NCBI GenBank assembly: GCA_027487945.1 | Contig: JAIYCQ010000035.1 | Coordinates: 1 to 45,693, forward strand | Source: Caulobacteraceae bacterium | Lineage (GTDB): Bacteria > Pseudomonadota > Alphaproteobacteria > Caulobacterales > Caulobacteraceae | Length of the DNA: 45,693 bases | Direction: 5' to 3' | Part shown: positions 35,264-45,499 of the stretch, piece after piece | Numbering within the stretch: the first letter of the stretch is position 1 | Layout: each line of letters opens with the position of its first letter | Notes under the pieces: generated by a model | What the model was told of the DNA's origin: nothing | What the model saw: the letters and a program-made list of their open reading frames with translations, nothing else | The model's database searches: none | Translations under genes and position numbers: made by a program

Positions 35264-36075
35264 TCCGGCCGCACCGGCCTGTCCAGTCGCTCGGTCAGCA
35301 TCAAGAGGTCCTGCCAGGCTTTCTTCTTCGCCGCCGGCTGGCGCAGCAGGAAGGCCGGGTGAAGGGTCGGAAGGGCGGGCAGGGTCAGGCCGCCGGCTTC
35401 GCCGGTCCATTCGAACCAGCGTCCGCGCAGCGACAGTATACCTTCCTCGCGGCCCAGCACCGACTTGGCCGAAGCGCCGCCGACCAGCAGCAGCATCTTT
35501 GGGTTCACCAGCTGGATGGCGCGTTCGACGAACGGCTGGCAGACGGCCTGTTCGGCCGGTGTGGGCGTGCGGTTGCCGGGCGGGCGCCAGAAGACGGTGT
35601 TGGTGATGAATACCCGGCCGGTCAGCCCGGCGGCGGCGATCATCCTGTCCAGCAGCTGGCCGGCGCGGCCGACGAAGGGCTGCCCTTGCGCATCCTCGTC
35701 GCCGCCCGGGCCCTCGCCGATGATGACCAGGGGCGCGTCGGCTTCGCCGCGTGAGAAGACGGCCTGCTTCGCGCCCTCAAACTTCAGTGGACAGCCGTCG
35801 AAGGCGGCGATGGCGGCGGCCAGAGCCTCCAGGTCCTGCGCCTCAGCCGCGCGGGCTTTCGCCTCGGCGACGGCGGAGGCGTAGTCGGGGGCGCTGTGCG
35901 CAGCCCCGACCGCGGGCTTCAGGGGGCGCGGGGCGGGCTGGACCTTGGCCTTGAGTCGCTCGGCGCCCTCGGCCAGGCGGTCGATGGCCTCGTCCGCATA
36001 GGCCGTGTCGACGCCGGCCTCGGCCCAGAAGGCGAGGGCGGCCTCGGCGGCGCGGATGTCGAGCGTGGCGTTCAC
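35260..36075 (-). CDS. Uracil-DNA glycosylase, family 4/5-like, with incomplete Fe-S ligands
   Basis: A 271-residue protein. A low-complexity N-terminal region (about 1-90) precedes the glycosylase domain. Motif 1 is GEGPGGDEDAQGQPFVGRAG (about 120-139) and motif 2 is LPTLHPAFLLRQ. VFWRPPGNRTPTPAE is shared with family 4 enzymes. Those enzymes bind a 4Fe-4S cluster through four Cys, but only Cys 95 (FDGCPL) and Cys 179 (AVCQPF) are present here. The cluster is therefore probably absent, as in other alphaproteobacterial members I recall. It removes uracil from DNA in base excision repair. Overlaps the next gene by 4 bases. Confidence 0.85.
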   Translation of the reverse strand: MNATLDIRAAEAALAFWAEAGVDTAYADEAIDRLAEGAERLKAKVQPAPRPLKPAVGAAHSAPDYASAVAEAKARAAEAQDLEALAAAIAAFDGCPLKFEGAKQAVFSRGEADAPLVIIGEGPGGDEDAQGQPFVGRAGQLLDRMIAAAGLTGRVFITNTVFWRPPGNRTPTPAEQAVCQPFVERAIQLVNPKMLLLVGGASAKSVLGREEGILSLRGRWFEWTGEAGGLTLPALPTLHPAFLLRQPAAKKKAWQDLLMLTERLDRPVRPE

Positions 36076-36239
36076 GCTCCAGACTTACCCGTCCGCCGCC
36101 CGTTCGCATAGCGTCGGGCGTCGCAGCGGGCCCGCGTGCGGAGGACGACGGCGATTGAGCCGCCCAGGACGCAACGCCGTCCGCCGCCACCCGTTCCGAC
36201 GGGCCAGTTACGAGCGGTTCGCAACACCGCTTTCCGACT

Positions 36240-36269
36240 TGACCGCCCTTGCGTCGCCTCGGAATAAGA
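36240..36269 (+). promoter_or_regulatory. Putative promoter of the ETF-QO gene
   Basis: TTGACC (36240-36245), 18 bases, then AATAAG (36264-36269). It would start transcription about 20 bases before the ATG at 36295. The -10 is weak. Confidence 0.4.
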
Positions 36270-36294
36270 CCCTGAAACGCTAGGGGATCGAGCC

Positions 36295-37971
36295 ATGTCC
36301 GAAGACGCCGTCGAACGTGAATCCATGGAATATGACGTCGTCATCGTCGGCGGCGGCCCCTCCGGCCTGGCCGCGGCGATCCGGCTCAAGCAACTCGAGG
36401 CCGAACAGGGCCGCGAGGTGTCCGTCGCACTTATCGAGAAGGGCTCTGAAGTCGGGGCTCACATCCTGTCCGGCGCCGTCATCGATCCCAAGGCGCTGAA
36501 CGAACTTATCCCCGATTGGAAGGCGCTGGGCGCACCGCTCGAAACGCCGGTGACCACGGACAAGTTCCTGATCCTCGGTCCGCAGGGCGAGCTGAGCCTG
36601 CCGATGTTCGCGCTGCCGCCGTTCATGCACAACGACGGCTGCTACATCGCCTCGCTGGCCAATGTCACCCGCTGGCTGGCCAGCCAGGCCGAGGCGCTGG
36701 GCGTTGAAATCTATCCGGGCTTCGCCGCCTCCGACCTGGTCTACCGCGAGGACGGATCGGTGAAGGGCGTCGTGGTCGGCGTGGTCGGCATCGGCAAGGA
36801 CGGCGAGCATAAGCCCGACTACCAGCCGGGCATGGAGCTGCACGGCAAGTATGTGTTCATCGCCGAGGGCGTGCGCGGCTCGCTGGCCAAGCAGCTGGAA
36901 GCGAAGTTCGACCTGCGCGCCGGCAAGAGCCCGCAGAAGTACGGCATCGGCATCAAGGAGCTCTGGCAGGTTCCCGACGCCAACTTCCGCCCGGGCCTGG
37001 CCCAGCACACCACCGGCTGGCCGCTGGACAACAACACCGGCGGCGGCAGCTTCATGTACCACTTCGGGGAGAACTACGTGGCCATCGGCTACGTCGTGCA
37101 CCTGAACTACAAGAACCCTTGGCTGTCGCCGTTCGACGAGTTCCAGCAGTTCAAGCATCACCCGTCGGTGAAGCCCTACCTCGAAGGCGGCAAGCGCATC
37201 GCCTACGGCGCCCGCGCCATCACCGAGGGCGGCTGGCAGTCGATCCCCAAGCTGAGCTTCCCCGGCGGGGTTCTGATCGGCTGCTCGGCCGGCTTCGTGA
37301 ACGTGCCGCGCATCAAGGGCAGCCATAACGCCATGAAGTCCGGCATGCTGGCCGCCGAGGCCGCGTTCGCGGCCCTTGGCGAAGGCCGCCAGGCGGACGA
37401 GCTGACCGGCTACCAGACCGCCCTGGAGGGCAGCTGGGTCGCGAAGGAGCTCAAGGTCGTCCGCAACGCCAAGCCGCTGCTGACCAAGCTGGGCACCTTC
37501 CTGGGCGGCGCGGCGGGCATGTTCGACATGTGGTGCACGCACCTTCTGGGCGGGTTCTCGTTCTTCGGCACGATGAAGCACGAGAAGACCGACGCCGCGT
37601 CCACGGGTCTGGCGGCCGACTATCCGAAGCTGACCTATCCCAAGCCCGATGGCGTGATCAGCTTCGACAAGCTGAGCTCGGTGTTCCTCTCGGCGACCAA
37701 CCACGAGGAAGACCAGCCCGCTCACCTGCGGCTCAAGGACCCCTCGGTGCCGATCAACGTCAACCTGCCCCGCTACGGCGAGCCGGCGCGTCTCTACTGC
37801 CCGGCCGGCGTCTACGAGGTGCTCTACGACGAGGCCGGCGCCAACCCGAAGTTCCAGATCAACGCCCAGAACTGCGTCCACTGCAAAACCTGCGACATCA
37901 AGGATCCGTCGCAGAATATTGTCTGGACGACGCCGGAAGGCGGCGGCGGCCCGAACTACCCGAACATGTAG
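36295..37971 (+). CDS. Electron transfer flavoprotein:ubiquinone oxidoreductase
   Basis: A 558-residue flavin and iron-sulfur enzyme that passes electrons from acyl-CoA dehydrogenases, through ETF, into the quinone pool. The N-terminal FAD motif is YDVVIVGGGPSGLAAAIRL (about 13-31). The monotopic membrane region and FAD domain end with GVLIGCSAGFVNVPRIKGSHNAMKSG-type sequence. The C-terminal 4Fe-4S domain contains NCVHCKTCDIKDPSQNI (about 523-539) with a fourth Cys in LYCPAGVYE. All cluster ligands are present. It links in function to the acyl-CoA dehydrogenase at 18.7-19.9 kb. AGGGGA precedes the ATG. Confidence 0.96.
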   Translation: MSEDAVERESMEYDVVIVGGGPSGLAAAIRLKQLEAEQGREVSVALIEKGSEVGAHILSGAVIDPKALNELIPDWKALGAPLETPVTTDKFLILGPQGELSLPMFALPPFMHNDGCYIASLANVTRWLASQAEALGVEIYPGFAASDLVYREDGSVKGVVVGVVGIGKDGEHKPDYQPGMELHGKYVFIAEGVRGSLAKQLEAKFDLRAGKSPQKYGIGIKELWQVPDANFRPGLAQHTTGWPLDNNTGGGSFMYHFGENYVAIGYVVHLNYKNPWLSPFDEFQQFKHHPSVKPYLEGGKRIAYGARAITEGGWQSIPKLSFPGGVLIGCSAGFVNVPRIKGSHNAMKSGMLAAEAAFAALGEGRQADELTGYQTALEGSWVAKELKVVRNAKPLLTKLGTFLGGAAGMFDMWCTHLLGGFSFFGTMKHEKTDAASTGLAADYPKLTYPKPDGVISFDKLSSVFLSATNHEEDQPAHLRLKDPSVPINVNLPRYGEPARLYCPAGVYEVLYDEAGANPKFQINAQNCVHCKTCDIKDPSQNIVWTTPEGGGGPNYPNM

Positions 37972-38053
37972 CTGCGGGGACGGCGCGGCCGGGTATCTCA
38001 CGCGACGCACGATCCGCCTTGCCGCCGCCAAAGTTTGCGGCAAGGTGGGCGGC

Positions 38054-39805
38054 ATGAAGCTGCGTCACGCCTTGCCCGCCCTTGCCCCGCTCGCCTTCGC
38101 CGCCGCCATGGCGGCGCTGGCGGCTCCCGCCGCCGCCAAGCCGGCCAAACCGGCCAAGCCGGAAGTCCCTGCCTCGGACGTGGCCTTTGGCGAGAGTGGC
38201 CGGGGATCGTCCTACGGCCTGTTCCTCGCAGGGCAGGCGGCGATGAAGGACGGCCGGAACGCGCTGGCGCTGGAGTACTTCGACCGCGCCACCGCCGCGG
38301 ACATCGACCTTGACGCCAAGACCGTCGGCACGCGGGCCTTCATCGCCGCGGTGTTCGCGGGCGACATCCCGCGCGCGGCCCGGCTGGCGCCGGGCGAGGA
38401 CGCAGGCGCCACGCTCCAGCGCCTGGGGGCGCTGGAAAAGGTCATCGACGCCCTGGCGAATGATCGGGCGACGGAGGCCCGCGACATCCTGGCCAGCGGC
38501 TCGGTCACCGTCCCGCACCGGTCGGTCGCGGCCCTGCTTGCGCCCTGGGCGGCCGCCGCAGCCGGCGACAAGGACGGGGCCGTGGCGCGGCCCGACGTGC
38601 GCGGCGACCGTCTGGTCGAGGTGTTCGGCCAACTGGGTCAGGCCCAGCTCTTCGAGCGCGGCAAACGGTATGACGAGGCCGAAACCGACTACATGGCCCT
38701 GACCAATCTGGGCGATGCCGGTCTGCTGTTCATGCTCGACCACGGCGCCTTCCTTGAGCGGCGCGGACGCCGGGCCGAAGCCATCGCGCTCTACGACCGC
38801 GGGCTGCAGCAGGCGCCGGGCGACGCGGGTCTGCTGACGGCCCGCGCCCGCGCCGCCAAGCGGGGCAAGGCCCCGCCGCTGCCGACGATCAGGCAGGGCG
38901 CCGCCCGCGCCATCCTGCCCTTCGCCACCGCCATGGTCGGCGACCGGCAAACGGAGATGGCGCTCGCCTATGTGCGGATGTCGCTCTACCTCGACCCGAC
39001 GCGGGAAGACGCCCGCGTGCTGCTGGGCGACGTGCTAGCCGCCCTGGACGACATCGAGGGCGCGCGGGAGGCCTACGCCGGCATCCCGAGCGGGTCGCCC
39101 TACTACGCCGCCGCGCGGGCCAAGCTGGCCTGGAGCTACCAGGTGGCCAAGGAGGCTGACGAGGGGCTCGGCATGGCGCGCCAGGCCTATGAAGCCTATC
39201 CCGCCGATCGCGACGCGGCGGTGACCTATGCCGACCTCCTGCGGGCCAATGAACGGTTCGCGGAGTCCGCCGTCGTGCTCGACGGCGTCATCACCCGCGC
39301 CGGCGGGACGCCCGACTGGCGGCTGCTCTACATGCGTGGCATCGCGCTGGAGCGGTCCGGCCAGTGGGCGCCTGCCGAGAAAGACCTGATCGCCGCCCTG
39401 GCCCAGCAGCCCAACGAGCCCGAACTGCTGAACTACCTCGGCTACGCCTGGATCGACCGCGGCCAGCGGCTGGCCGAGGCCATGGATATGGTCAAGCGGG
39501 CGGTGGCGGCCAATCCGCGCTCGGGCGCCATGGTCGACTCCCTGGGCTGGGCCTATTTCCGCATCGGTGATTTCCGCAACGCGGTCGAGAAACTGGAAGA
39601 GGCGGTGCTCCTGTCGCCCGCCGACCCGGAGATCAACAATCACCTCGGCGACGCCTACTGGCGCGTAGGCCGCCAGATCGAGGCCCGCTTTCAGTGGAGC
39701 CGCGCGCTGAGCCTCGACCCGCCGCCGGAGATCAAGGCCGACGCCGAAGGCAAGCTGAAGGCGGGCCTGCCGCCGCTGCCCGCCAGCGCGGTGGCGGTCA
39801 ACTAG
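38054..39805 (+). CDS. Tetratricopeptide-repeat protein, exported
   Basis: A 583-residue protein with a signal peptide (about 1-29, ending APAAAKP). Multiple TPR-like helices fill the rest, for example GRNALALEYFDRATAADIDLD (about 68-88), RRAEAIALYDRGLQQAPGDAG, REDARVLLGDVLAALDDIEGA and the C-terminal ELLNYLGYAWIDRGQRLAEAM and EINNHLGDAYWRVGRQIEAR. A bacterial periplasmic TPR scaffold is likely; partner unknown. AAGGTGGG lies 5-12 bases before the ATG at 38054, which decides the start over upstream in-frame codons. It follows ETF-QO at 82 bases and precedes ispE at about 70. Confidence 0.88.
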   Translation: MKLRHALPALAPLAFAAAMAALAAPAAAKPAKPAKPEVPASDVAFGESGRGSSYGLFLAGQAAMKDGRNALALEYFDRATAADIDLDAKTVGTRAFIAAVFAGDIPRAARLAPGEDAGATLQRLGALEKVIDALANDRATEARDILASGSVTVPHRSVAALLAPWAAAAAGDKDGAVARPDVRGDRLVEVFGQLGQAQLFERGKRYDEAETDYMALTNLGDAGLLFMLDHGAFLERRGRRAEAIALYDRGLQQAPGDAGLLTARARAAKRGKAPPLPTIRQGAARAILPFATAMVGDRQTEMALAYVRMSLYLDPTREDARVLLGDVLAALDDIEGAREAYAGIPSGSPYYAAARAKLAWSYQVAKEADEGLGMARQAYEAYPADRDAAVTYADLLRANERFAESAVVLDGVITRAGGTPDWRLLYMRGIALERSGQWAPAEKDLIAALAQQPNEPELLNYLGYAWIDRGQRLAEAMDMVKRAVAANPRSGAMVDSLGWAYFRIGDFRNAVEKLEEAVLLSPADPEINNHLGDAYWRVGRQIEARFQWSRALSLDPPPEIKADAEGKLKAGLPPLPASAVAVN

Positions 39806-39831
39806 CCTCGCCTCCGCCGCGCTAGCGAGGC
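39805..39831. repeat. Inverted repeat between TPR gene and ispE
   Basis: GCCTCGC and GCGAGGC separated by 13 bases, immediately after the TPR stop. No T-run follows, so termination is doubtful. Confidence 0.35.
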
Positions 39832-39876
39832 GGGGCGCCTTGCGGCCACCGCCTGATGGTGGTGAAGGTTGCCGCC

Positions 39877-40746
39877 ATGAGCCTCTCCGCTTTCGCACCG
39901 GCCAAGGTGAACCTGTTCCTGCATGTCGGACCGCTGGCGGCCGACGGCTATCATCCGCTGTCCAGCCTGATGGTCTTCGCCGACGTCGGTGACACCGTGG
40001 CCGTCCAGCCCGCCGAGGCGCCGGAGTTCGAGGTCACCGGGCCGTTCGGCGCCCTGATCGAGCAAGGGGCCGACAACCTGGTGGTCCAGGCGACGCGGGC
40101 GCTGTTCGAGCACGTCCGACGACCCCAGCCGCCGTTCCGGCTGCTGCTGGACAAGCAACTGCCGGTCGCCGCTGGCCTTGGCGGGGGCTCGTCCGACGCC
40201 GGCGCGACGCTGCGACTCCTGAACTCGGCGCTCGACCTCGCCATCCAGGACGAGATGCTGAGCGCCATCGCCGCACGGCTCGGCGCGGACGGGCCTGTCT
40301 GCCTTTGGGGCAAGGCGGCCATTGCGCGGGGCAGGGGAGACCGCCTCAGCCGGCCGCCGGCCTTCGCACCGCTGGACGCGGTCCTGGTCAACCCGCGGGT
40401 GCCGTCATCGACGGGGGCCGTCTACCGGGCCTATGACGAGGCCGGAGCCCCTGGCGGGGATGACCTTCCGCCGCTGCCGGAGGCGTTCGAGGGGCCCGAG
40501 GAGATGGCCGCTATTCTCAGCTATTGCCGGAACGACCTCGAGGCGCCCGCCGTTCGGCTCGCCCCGGCCATCGGCGAGGTGCTGGAGGCGCTGCGCGCCG
40601 AGCCCGAGACCTTGCTCGCGCGGATGAGCGGCTCAGGCGCGACCTGTTTCGCCCTCTGCGCGAGCGACATCGAAGCCGAGGGCCTGGCCGAACGCCTGCA
40701 GGCGATGCGGCCCGACTGGTGGATCCGGCGCTGCCGGCTCGGCTGA
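39877..40746 (+). CDS. ispE: 4-diphosphocytidyl-2-C-methyl-D-erythritol kinase
   Basis: A 289-residue GHMP kinase of the MEP pathway, phosphorylating CDP-methylerythritol in isoprenoid synthesis. The N-terminal substrate motif AFAPAKVNLFLHVG (about 5-18) and the ATP-binding glycine loop LPVAAGLGGGSSDAGATLRL (about 95-114) are intact. The C-terminal GHMP motif is RMSGSGATCFALCAS (about 249-263). The ATG at 39877 matches the usual family start and has GAAGG upstream; the ORF start at 39856 is not conserved. Convergent with amtB. Confidence 0.96.
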   Translation: MSLSAFAPAKVNLFLHVGPLAADGYHPLSSLMVFADVGDTVAVQPAEAPEFEVTGPFGALIEQGADNLVVQATRALFEHVRRPQPPFRLLLDKQLPVAAGLGGGSSDAGATLRLLNSALDLAIQDEMLSAIAARLGADGPVCLWGKAAIARGRGDRLSRPPAFAPLDAVLVNPRVPSSTGAVYRAYDEAGAPGGDDLPPLPEAFEGPEEMAAILSYCRNDLEAPAVRLAPAIGEVLEALRAEPETLLARMSGSGATCFALCASDIEAEGLAERLQAMRPDWWIRRCRLG

Positions 40747-40825
40747 GGCCGGCGACGGGCGCGTCCGTGCGCGCGCCCTGAACCGAACCGATCGAGGCGT
40801 CCAACGGCCTGGCCCCAAACGCCAA

Positions 40826-40853
40826 GGGCGCGGAACCTTTCGGATCCGCGCCC
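40826..40853. terminator. Probable terminator between ispE and amtB
   Basis: GGGCGCGGA, 10-base loop, TCCGCGCCC, a perfect 9-bp stem between convergent genes. No long T-run on the plus strand; on the minus strand TTGGCGTTT follows. Confidence 0.5.
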
Positions 40854-40878
40854 CCGGTTACGCTTACTGTGAGGTCGA

Positions 40879-42426
40879 TCAGGCGTGGTAGGCGCGTTCA
40901 CCGTGTTCGGTGATGTCCAGGCCTTCTTCTTCCGTCTCCGGGCTGACCCGCAGACCGACGATCAGCTTGATCAGGAAGAACACCAGGGCCGAGCCGATGC
41001 CGGACCACAGGACGGCCACAGCGACAGCCTTGGTCTGGGCCATCATCTGGAAGCCCAGGTCGTAGGCGGTGGCGCAGACCGTGATGGCGGCGCCGTCGGC
41101 TCCACAGGTCGAGTAGTCGACGATGCCCTGGCCGCCCCAGGCGGGGTTGACCAGCAGGCCGGTGGCGAGGGCGCCGACGATGCCGCCGATGGCGTGGATG
41201 CCGAAGGCGTCCAGGCTGTCATCGTACTTCAGGGCGTTCTTCACGGCCGAGCAGAAGAACACGCAGATCGGGCTGACGATGAGGCCGAGGATCAGCGCGC
41301 CCAGCGGTCCGGCGAAGCCGGCGGCCGGGGTCACGGCGACCAGGCCGGCCACGATGCCCGAGGCCATGCCCAGCATCGAGGCCTTCTTGCGCGTCACCCA
41401 CTCCACGACGACCCAGCTGAAGCCGGCGGCGGCGGTGGCGATGAAGGTGTTCACCATCGCCAGGGCGGCGTAGCCGTTGGCTTCAAGGTTGGAGCCGGCG
41501 TTGAAGCCGAACCAGCCCACCCACAGAAGACCGGCGCCGACCATGGTCAGGGTCAGGCTGTGCGGCGGCATCGGTTCCTTCTGGAACCCGGTGCGCTTGC
41601 CGAGGATGATCGAGCCGACGAGGGCCGCGATACCGGCGTTGATGTGGACGACGGTGCCGCCGGCGAAGTCGATCGCGCCCCAGCCCCAGAGCAGACCGGC
41701 GCCCGCCGCCGTGGTGGCGGCTTCAACGCCCGCGCCGCTCGTGGCGCCGGCCCACCACCAGACCATGTGGGCCATCGGGTAGTAGACGACGATCGGCCAG
41801 ATGACCGCGAACAGCACGGTGGCGCTGAACTTGATCCGCTCGGCCAGGCCGCCCAGCACGAGGGCGGCGGTGATGCAGGCGAAGGTCATCTGGAAGGCGA
41901 CGAAGGTGAGTTCCGGAATGACGACGCCGACCGAGAAGGTTTCGACGTTGCTGCCGACGCCGACCCCGGCGAGGCCCAGCTTGCTGAGACCGCCAATGAA
42001 CTTGTTGGCCGCCCCGCCGTCCGTGAACGACAGGCTGTAGCCCCAGAGGATCCAGGTGATCATGCCGACCACGGTCACGGTGGAGACCTGCATCAGCATG
42101 GACAGCATGTTCTTCTGACGAACCAGGCCGCCGTAGAACAGGGCCAGGCCCGGAATAATCATCAGCATGACGAGGACGGTCGAGACCAGCATCCAGGTCG
42201 TGTCGCCCTTGTTGGGCTCAGGCGGCGGCGCCTCTTCGGCAACCGCCGGAGCGGCGGCTTCCGGCGCCGGAGCCGGCGCGGCTTCGGCCGGAGCCGGTAC
42301 AGCGGCGGCGGCCTCGGCGGCGGGCGGCGCGGCCTCCTGGGCGAATGCTGGAGCCGCCATCGGCGCTCCGGCGAGTACGGCGACCGCGGTCAGTGCCGCG
42401 AGCCGTCCGAGAAGTGTTGATTTCAT
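40879..42426 (-). CDS. amtB: Ammonium transporter AmtB
   Basis: A 515-residue inner-membrane channel. A signal-like N-terminus (about 1-28) is followed by an unusual Ala/Pro/Glu-rich periplasmic leader (about 29-70) before the first Amt helix TWMLVSTVLVMLMIIPGLALFYGG. The twin pore histidines are in GGTVVHINAGIAAL and DAFGIHAIGGIVGAL. MAHMVWWWAG is also family-typical. The leader is common in alphaproteobacteria. glnK lies 31 bases upstream, so the pair is one operon; GlnK blocks AmtB when nitrogen is plentiful. The ATG at 42426 has AAGGGG upstream. Confidence 0.96.
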   Translation of the reverse strand: MKSTLLGRLAALTAVAVLAGAPMAAPAFAQEAAPPAAEAAAAVPAPAEAAPAPAPEAAAPAVAEEAPPPEPNKGDTTWMLVSTVLVMLMIIPGLALFYGGLVRQKNMLSMLMQVSTVTVVGMITWILWGYSLSFTDGGAANKFIGGLSKLGLAGVGVGSNVETFSVGVVIPELTFVAFQMTFACITAALVLGGLAERIKFSATVLFAVIWPIVVYYPMAHMVWWWAGATSGAGVEAATTAAGAGLLWGWGAIDFAGGTVVHINAGIAALVGSIILGKRTGFQKEPMPPHSLTLTMVGAGLLWVGWFGFNAGSNLEANGYAALAMVNTFIATAAAGFSWVVVEWVTRKKASMLGMASGIVAGLVAVTPAAGFAGPLGALILGLIVSPICVFFCSAVKNALKYDDSLDAFGIHAIGGIVGALATGLLVNPAWGGQGIVDYSTCGADGAAITVCATAYDLGFQMMAQTKAVAVAVLWSGIGSALVFFLIKLIVGLRVSPETEEEGLDITEHGERAYHA

Positions 42427-42457
42427 CGTCGCTATCCCCTTGTCCCGATGATGTTGG

Positions 42458-43352
<895 letters not shown>

Positions 43353-43967
43353 ATGACCGTACTGCGCTTCGCCGTCGCCCTGACCCTCGCCGCCTCGATC
43401 GCGGCCCCCGTGCTGGCCCAGACCGCGCCGGCTTCGGCGCCCGCCGCGCCGGCCGCCGCGCCTGTCGCCGCCCCGACGATCACGGTCGTGGCCAGCGGCG
43501 ACACCATCGAGACCCTCAAGGCCTCTGGCCAGTTCAAGACCCTGCTCAAGGCCTTCGACCGCACCAACCTGACGGCGCTGCTCAAGGCCCAGAAGACGGT
43601 GACCGTCTTCGCTCCGACCGACGCGGCCTTCGCGGCCCTGCCGGCCGGAGAGCTCGACCGCCTGATGAAGGACCCCGCGGCCCTTCAGCGCCTGCTGGTC
43701 TACCACCTGATCAACACCCCCATCGACTCGGCCAAACTGGCCGGCGCCAAGGGGCCGGTGAATACCGTGGCCGGTGCCGGCCTGGTGCTGGACGGGAGCG
43801 GCGAGAGCCTGAAGGCCAACACCGCCAACATTCTGGTCGCCGACGTGAAGACGACCAGCGGCGTCCTGTTCGTCGTCGACGCGGTCCTGACGCCCGAGGG
43901 GGCTGCGGCGGCCATGGCGGAACCGGCGGCGGACGTCCCGGCCGAGGGCCCCCCCGCCGCGCCCTAG
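43353..43967 (+). CDS. Fasciclin-domain exported protein
   Basis: A 204-residue protein with a signal peptide (about 1-22, cleaved after VLAQ or nearby), an Ala/Pro linker and one fasciclin (FAS1) domain. The two FAS1 boxes are TVTVFAPTDAAFAALPAGEL (about 81-100) and ANILVADVKTTSGVLFVVDAVLTP (about 160-183). YHLINTPIDSAKL lies between them. Such single-domain proteins are secreted or attached to the envelope and mediate adhesion; their role in bacteria is little known. GAAGGA lies 6 bases before the ATG at 43353. A clear terminator follows. Confidence 0.92.
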   Translation: MTVLRFAVALTLAASIAAPVLAQTAPASAPAAPAAAPVAAPTITVVASGDTIETLKASGQFKTLLKAFDRTNLTALLKAQKTVTVFAPTDAAFAALPAGELDRLMKDPAALQRLLVYHLINTPIDSAKLAGAKGPVNTVAGAGLVLDGSGESLKANTANILVADVKTTSGVLFVVDAVLTPEGAAAAMAEPAADVPAEGPPAAP

Positions 43968-44004
43968 GTCGCGGCCCGCAAGGGCTTTCATCGCTTGAAG
44001 CGTC

Positions 44005-44037
44005 AGTCGGCGGGCCCTATGGTCCGCCGACTTTTTT
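44005..44037 (+). terminator. Rho-independent terminator of the fasciclin gene
   Basis: AGTCGGCGG and CCGCCGACT form a 9-bp stem with a 10-base loop, followed by six T. It lies 18 bases before glyQ. Confidence 0.92.
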
Positions 44038-44055
44038 GCGACCGCGAAGAGAGCG

Positions 44056-44964
44056 ATGTCCTCCGACGCCAAACCCCGGTCTTTTCAGGCCCTTATCATG
44101 AGGTTGAACCAGTACTGGGGCGACCGCGGCTGCCTGATTCTGCAGCCTCATGACGAGCAGGTCGGGGCGGGCACGCTTCATCCGGCGACGGTTCTTCGCG
44201 CGCTCGGGCCAAAGTCCTGGAACGCCGCCTACGTCCAGCCGTCGCGCCGGCCGGGCGATGGCCGCTATGGCGAGAACCCCAACCGCCTGCAGCACTACTA
44301 CCAGTATCAGGTGATCCTGAAGCCGAACCCGGCCGACATGCAGGACCTCTATCTCGGCTCCCTCGAGGCCATCGGCCTGGACCTGCGCCTGCACGACATC
44401 CGTTTCGTCGAGGACGACTGGGAGAACCCGACCGTCGGGGCCTGGGGCCTGGGCTGGGAGGTCTGGTGCGACGGCATGGAGGTGTCGCAGTACACCTACT
44501 TCCAGCAGGTCGGCGGCCTGGACGTATTCCCGGTGGCCGGGGAGCTGACCTACGGCCTCGAACGCCTGGCGATGTACGTGTTCGGCGTCGATAACGTCTA
44601 CGACCTGCCCTACAACGACCCCGACAGCCCGCTCGGCGCGCTGAGCTATGGCGACGTGTTCCTGGACAACGAGCGCCAGCACTCGGAAGCCAACTTTCAC
44701 GGCTACGATGTGGCGGTGCTGAAGGGCCAGTTCGAGGATATGGAGCGGCAGGTGCCGCTGATGCTCGAGCGCAGCTACCAGGGCGACCATCTGGTCCTGC
44801 CCGCCTATGACATGGTGCTGAAGGCCAGCCACCTGTTCAACCTGATGAACGCCCGGGGCGCCATCGCCGTGGCCGAACGCGCCAGCTACATCGGCCGCAT
44901 CCGCGACCTCTGCAAACTCTGCGCCCAGGCCTGGGTGGATCAGCAGGGGAGGAACGCGGCGTGA
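44056..44964 (+). CDS. glyQ: Glycyl-tRNA synthetase alpha subunit
   Basis: A 302-residue class II synthetase subunit. It has [18 protein letters not shown] near the N-terminus, [17 protein letters not shown] (about 35-51) and [27 protein letters not shown] (about 60-86), which are diagnostic of GlyQ. It pairs with GlyS in an alpha2-beta2 enzyme that charges tRNA-Gly. Its stop overlaps the GTG of the next gene. Length is normal. Confidence 0.97.
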   Translation: MSSDAKPRSFQALIMRLNQYWGDRGCLILQPHDEQVGAGTLHPATVLRALGPKSWNAAYVQPSRRPGDGRYGENPNRLQHYYQYQVILKPNPADMQDLYLGSLEAIGLDLRLHDIRFVEDDWENPTVGAWGLGWEVWCDGMEVSQYTYFQQVGGLDVFPVAGELTYGLERLAMYVFGVDNVYDLPYNDPDSPLGALSYGDVFLDNERQHSEANFHGYDVAVLKGQFEDMERQVPLMLERSYQGDHLVLPAYDMVLKASHLFNLMNARGAIAVAERASYIGRIRDLCKLCAQAWVDQQGRNAA

Positions 44965-45497
44965 GGCTTCTTTCGCTTGTCCTCGCCGCGGCGCTGGTCG
45001 CGTCGCCTGCCGCCGCCCAGTCCGGCCATGGCGCGCACGGTGCGACCGTGTCAGCTTCTGGCGAGACTACCATTTCGGTGACGCCCGTCGATCCGGCGAT
45101 GCAGGCGGCCTATGCGGACGCCAACGCCTCGCTGCCGACCTTCTGGGCCCTGTTCGCGCGCGACAAGGTCGTTGCCGAGACCGGCATGCTGAAAGTGGCC
45201 TTCGCCGCGAAAGATGACGTGAACATCGAGCACATGTGGGTCCGGGACCTGGAGCGGAAGGCAAACGGCGAGATCTGGGGAACGCTCGACAACGCCCCGG
45301 CCCGGGACGTCGGCTATGTGAAGGGTGAGCGGGTGAGGGTCGACGCCGGGAAGATCCGTGACTGGCAGTACGCCCGCAACGGCCGCATCTACGGCAGTTT
45401 CACGACCCGGGCGCTGCTCAGCCGCCTGCCGAAGGACGCCGCTGCCGACTATCGCAGTGTGCTTTCCGAGACACCGCTGGAAGGCAATGACATCTGA
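44961..45497 (+). CDS. Exported DUF2314-domain protein
   Basis: A 178-residue protein with a signal peptide (about 1-19, ending AAAQ). The mature part shows DUF2314-like features: [83 protein letters not shown]. Its role is unknown. It starts at GTG 44961, overlapping the glyQ stop by 4 bases (GTGA), and ends 2 bases before glyS, so it is transcribed with both synthetase genes. The start is decided by the overlap and by the fit of the signal peptide. Confidence 0.85.
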   Translation: MRLLSLVLAAALVASPAAAQSGHGAHGATVSASGETTISVTPVDPAMQAAYADANASLPTFWALFARDKVVAETGMLKVAFAAKDDVNIEHMWVRDLERKANGEIWGTLDNAPARDVGYVKGERVRVDAGKIRDWQYARNGRIYGSFTTRALLSRLPKDAAADYRSVLSETPLEGNDI

Positions 45498-45499
45498 CC

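Noticed and set aside
36280..38055. 591-codon minus-strand open frame opposite ETF-QO
   Set aside because: Antisense to an unambiguous ETF-QO gene; translation is Val/Ala/Gly-rich without motifs.
40885..42420. 511-codon plus-strand open frame opposite amtB
   Set aside because: Antisense to AmtB, highly charged, no known pattern.
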